A stretch of DNA of 14,827 nt, taken from a bacterium (GTDB lineage: Bacteria > Bacteroidota > Ignavibacteria > Kapaibacteriales > UBA961). Numbering within the stretch: the stretch's first letter is position 1; each line of letters starts with the position of its first letter. Below the pieces are notes generated by a model. That model did not search any database, had not been told where the DNA came from, and worked only from the letters and a program-made list of their open reading frames with translations. Positions 12,757 to 14,827 of the stretch are shown one piece after another. The stretch covers positions 1 to 14,827 of the forward strand of contig JALHLL010000028.1 in the NCBI GenBank assembly GCA_022844575.1, read 5' to 3'. Both the position numbers and the translations under genes were made by a program.

Positions 12757-14827
12757 TTATTCTATAACCTCAAGTTTCGCATATTCGAGTAATAACTTTT
12801 TCACACCTACCGATGAAAATGAAACCGTCGCTTGACGATCTTTACCGTTCCCGGACAATCCTCTTACTGTTCCTATGCCGAAAGTAGGGTGTTTAACCCT
12901 TGCTCCAACACGAAACGGTTTATTTTCCACCGGTATTTGTGAATGATATTCTTCACGTGGAATATCATCAAATACAGGTGCCGGCTTATTCTCGTTTTGT
13001 CTATTCTGTATAGTACGGTTTGATGAAAAAGTTTTGGGAGTAGAATTTGCACCTTGGCTCAAATTCTCGGCGGTAGTAAACGATACCTTTTTATAAGAAC
13101 GTAATGCCATACCACCGCGCGCTTCCAACAAATCTTCCTGAATCTCGCCCATAAATCGGGAGGGTAAGGAATATTCCAATTGACCGAATTTATAACGACG
13201 CGAGGCATAACTTAAATACAGTTTCTTTTCCGCTCTCGTAATACCTACATAGAGTAAACGCCGTTCTTCTTCTTCCTCTTCGGGATCATTCATAGCTTTA
13301 CCAAGCGGAAAAAGCCCTTGTTCCATTCCGGCTATATACACGATCGGAAATTCAAGCCCTTTCGCTGCATGCAAAGTCATTAATGTTATTTTATCTTGCG
13401 AAGTATCTTTGTCGTCGGCATCAGTCATAAGAGATGATTGTTGAAGAAAACCCTCTAAAGTCGGCTCTTCTTCCTCTTCCGCATATTCGGCTATATTAGC
13501 AATAATTTGTTCTATATTTCGCAAACGGTCTTCCGCTTCTTCCGTTCCTTCTTCCCTGTATTGCCGTAACATACCGCTTGCCTCCAAATACGAGGTAACA
13601 AGTTCGGTTATCGGCATACCGCCCACCAATTCACGGAAACGTTCTATGAAAGTAGTAAATCCTTCGGCAGCTTTTTTTGTACGACTTTGTACTGTCTCAA
13701 TATCATCCGCTTTTTTTAATGCTTCGTATAATGAAAAACCGTTAGCAGTTGCAAATTCTTCTATTTTTTTTAGCGATGTATCGCCTATTCCGCGAGCCGG
13801 AACATTTAATATTCTTTGCGTACTTTCATTATCGAGCGTATTAATTAAAAGCCGTAAATAAGCCATCGTATCTTTTACTTCTTTTCTTTTATAAAAAGAC
13901 ATTCCACCGATAATTACATATGACAAGCCCGCTCTTCTTAATGATTCCTCCAAGGGTTGTGATTGTGCATTTGTTCTGTAGAGAACGGCAAAATCCTTTT
14001 TTTCGTAGAAATTTTTATCTATTTCCGAATGAATGGAGGAAATAATATAATCAGCTTCATCTCTTTCCGTCTCCGCAGGCATTACGGTAATTTTTTCACC
14101 CGTATCGTTTTGCGTCCAAATTGTTTTTTGTAACTGCTTACGATTATTTTTAATAACACTGTTTGCCGCATCGAGAATTGTTTTTGTTGAACGATAATTT
14201 TGCTCCAAACGTATTGTTTTTACATTCGGATAATCATTCTGAAATTCAAGAATATTTCTAATATCCGCACCGCGCCAACGGTATATGCTTTGAGCATCAT
14301 CGCCGACAACGCATATATTCTTATGTTTTTCCGTTAATAATTTTATAGCAAGATATTGTGCTCGGTTTGTGTCCTGATACTCATCCACCATTACATACCG
14401 AAAACGTTCATTGTATTTTTCCCGTATATCGGGAAATAATTGCAATAAATGTATCATTGACAATAAAATATCATCAAAATCCATAGCATTATTGGCACGC
14501 AGGCGTTGTTCATAATCCTGATATACCTTTGCCGCAAGCCGTTCCGATAAATTCCCCGCTTCAGCTGAATATGCCTGCCAACCTATCATCTGATTTTTTG
14601 CCTGCGAAATTTTGCCCCTTATCGTTTGCGCAGTAATCTGTTGTTGCGAAACACCCAAACTATTCATAGATGCACGTATTACACTTAAAGAATCATCCGT
14701 ATCATAAATCGAAAAAGCGGATGTATATCCCAACTTTTCAGCTTCCGCACGTAAAATTCTCGCAAAAATCGCATGAAATGTACCTGCCCATACTTTTTTT
14801 GCCAAGTCACTGTTTACAATACCTGCA
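12757..14827 (-). CDS. UvrD/PcrA-type superfamily 1A DNA helicase, N-terminus outside window
   Basis: ATP-dependent 3'-5' DNA helicase of the UvrD/PcrA/Rep group (DNA repair, removal of proteins or RNA polymerase from DNA). The frame stays open to the window edge (A-G-I-V-N-S-D-L-A-K-K...), so the TTG at 14805 is not the start. About 90-100 residues carrying Walker A and motif Ia are missing. Present in order are VWAGTFHAIFARILR (motif Ib region), the Walker B VMVDEYQDTN, motif III VVGDDAQSIYRWRGADI, motif IV LEQNYRST, motif V TLMTLHAAKGLEFPIVYI and motif VI RRLLYVGITRAEKKL. The C-terminal tail after a low-complexity linker is a Tudor-like module, FRVGARVKHPTFGIGTVRGL ... LLLEYAKLEVIE, which in PcrA/UvrD binds RNA polymerase. 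This favours UvrD/PcrA over Rep. Nothing is degenerate in what is visible. Convergent with the glycosyltransferase. Confidence 0.95.
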   Translation of the reverse strand, partial: AGIVNSDLAKKVWAGTFHAIFARILRAEAEKLGYTSAFSIYDTDDSLSVIRASMNSLGVSQQQITAQTIRGKISQAKNQMIGWQAYSAEAGNLSERLAAKVYQDYEQRLRANNAMDFDDILLSMIHLLQLFPDIREKYNERFRYVMVDEYQDTNRAQYLAIKLLTEKHKNICVVGDDAQSIYRWRGADIRNILEFQNDYPNVKTIRLEQNYRSTKTILDAANSVIKNNRKQLQKTIWTQNDTGEKITVMPAETERDEADYIISSIHSEIDKNFYEKKDFAVLYRTNAQSQPLEESLRRAGLSYVIIGGMSFYKRKEVKDTMAYLRLLINTLDNESTQRILNVPARGIGDTSLKKIEEFATANGFSLYEALKKADDIETVQSRTKKAAEGFTTFIERFRELVGGMPITELVTSYLEASGMLRQYREEGTEEAEDRLRNIEQIIANIAEYAEEEEEPTLEGFLQQSSLMTDADDKDTSQDKITLMTLHAAKGLEFPIVYIAGMEQGLFPLGKAMNDPEEEEEERRLLYVGITRAEKKLYLSYASRRYKFGQLEYSLPSRFMGEIQEDLLEARGGMALRSYKKVSFTTAENLSQGANSTPKTFSSNRTIQNRQNENKPAPVFDDIPREEYHSQIPVENKPFRVGARVKHPTFGIGTVRGLSGNGKDRQATVSFSSVGVKKLLLEYAKLEVIE

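Noticed and set aside
14803..14827. Helicase as a truncated gene lacking Walker A
   Set aside because: The frame runs open to the window edge, so the missing N-terminus is a boundary effect and not a deletion.

Overview
The window is an AT-rich bacterial chromosome segment. Weak or absent Shine-Dalgarno sequences, two promoter-like TTTG/TTG...TAnnTTTG arrangements, and a secreted protein with the 'IPQQMSYQGVIR' N-terminal module point to the Bacteroidota/Chlorobi (FCB) group, for example an Ignavibacteria- or Kapabacteria-like lineage. This assignment is inference; no rRNA or strict lineage marker is present. No transposase, integrase, tRNA, rRNA or CRISPR array was seen.

Left part (1-2022): two tandem phage-tail-collar (MdpB/COG4675-type) genes, the first cut by the window edge, are followed by a strong intrinsic terminator. 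Then come a GNAT acetyltransferase and, convergent to it, a small DUF6916-like protein. No phage structural genes accompany them, so this looks like a chromosomal 'collar cassette' of unknown function.

Next (2309-3558) is a tight two-gene unit: an aspartyl/asparaginyl beta-hydroxylase-like Fe(II)/2-oxoglutarate oxygenase and an unrecognised small protein with an HExxH zincin motif. A Bacteroidota-style promoter candidate lies upstream.

Centre (3621-7955, minus strand): a 1444-residue secreted repeat protein. It has a signal peptide, a Bacteroidota N-terminal module, 25 copies of a 22-residue repeat (17 of them in one perfectly phased 1122-bp array of 66-bp units) and a C1q/TNF-like C-terminal domain. 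The array shows a second-order 264-bp periodicity, and a further 540-bp-offset duplication lies beside it. It is probably an extended surface fibre or adhesin.

Right part (8409-14827): on the minus strand, a three-part sugar-nucleotide protein (GDP-mannose-pyrophosphorylase-like nucleotidyltransferase, left-handed beta-helix, degenerate phosphomannomutase) is followed 18 bp later by a PTS EIIA gene. A GT4 glycosyltransferase is divergent from them, suggesting polysaccharide or glycan synthesis. The window ends with the 3' part of a UvrD/PcrA helicase gene on the minus strand, lacking its N-terminal Walker A region because of the window edge.

Most worth following up: the collar/GNAT/DUF6916 cassette, the hydroxylase-zincin pair, the higher-order repeat structure of the fibre gene, and the loss of all four mutase signature motifs in the fusion enzyme.
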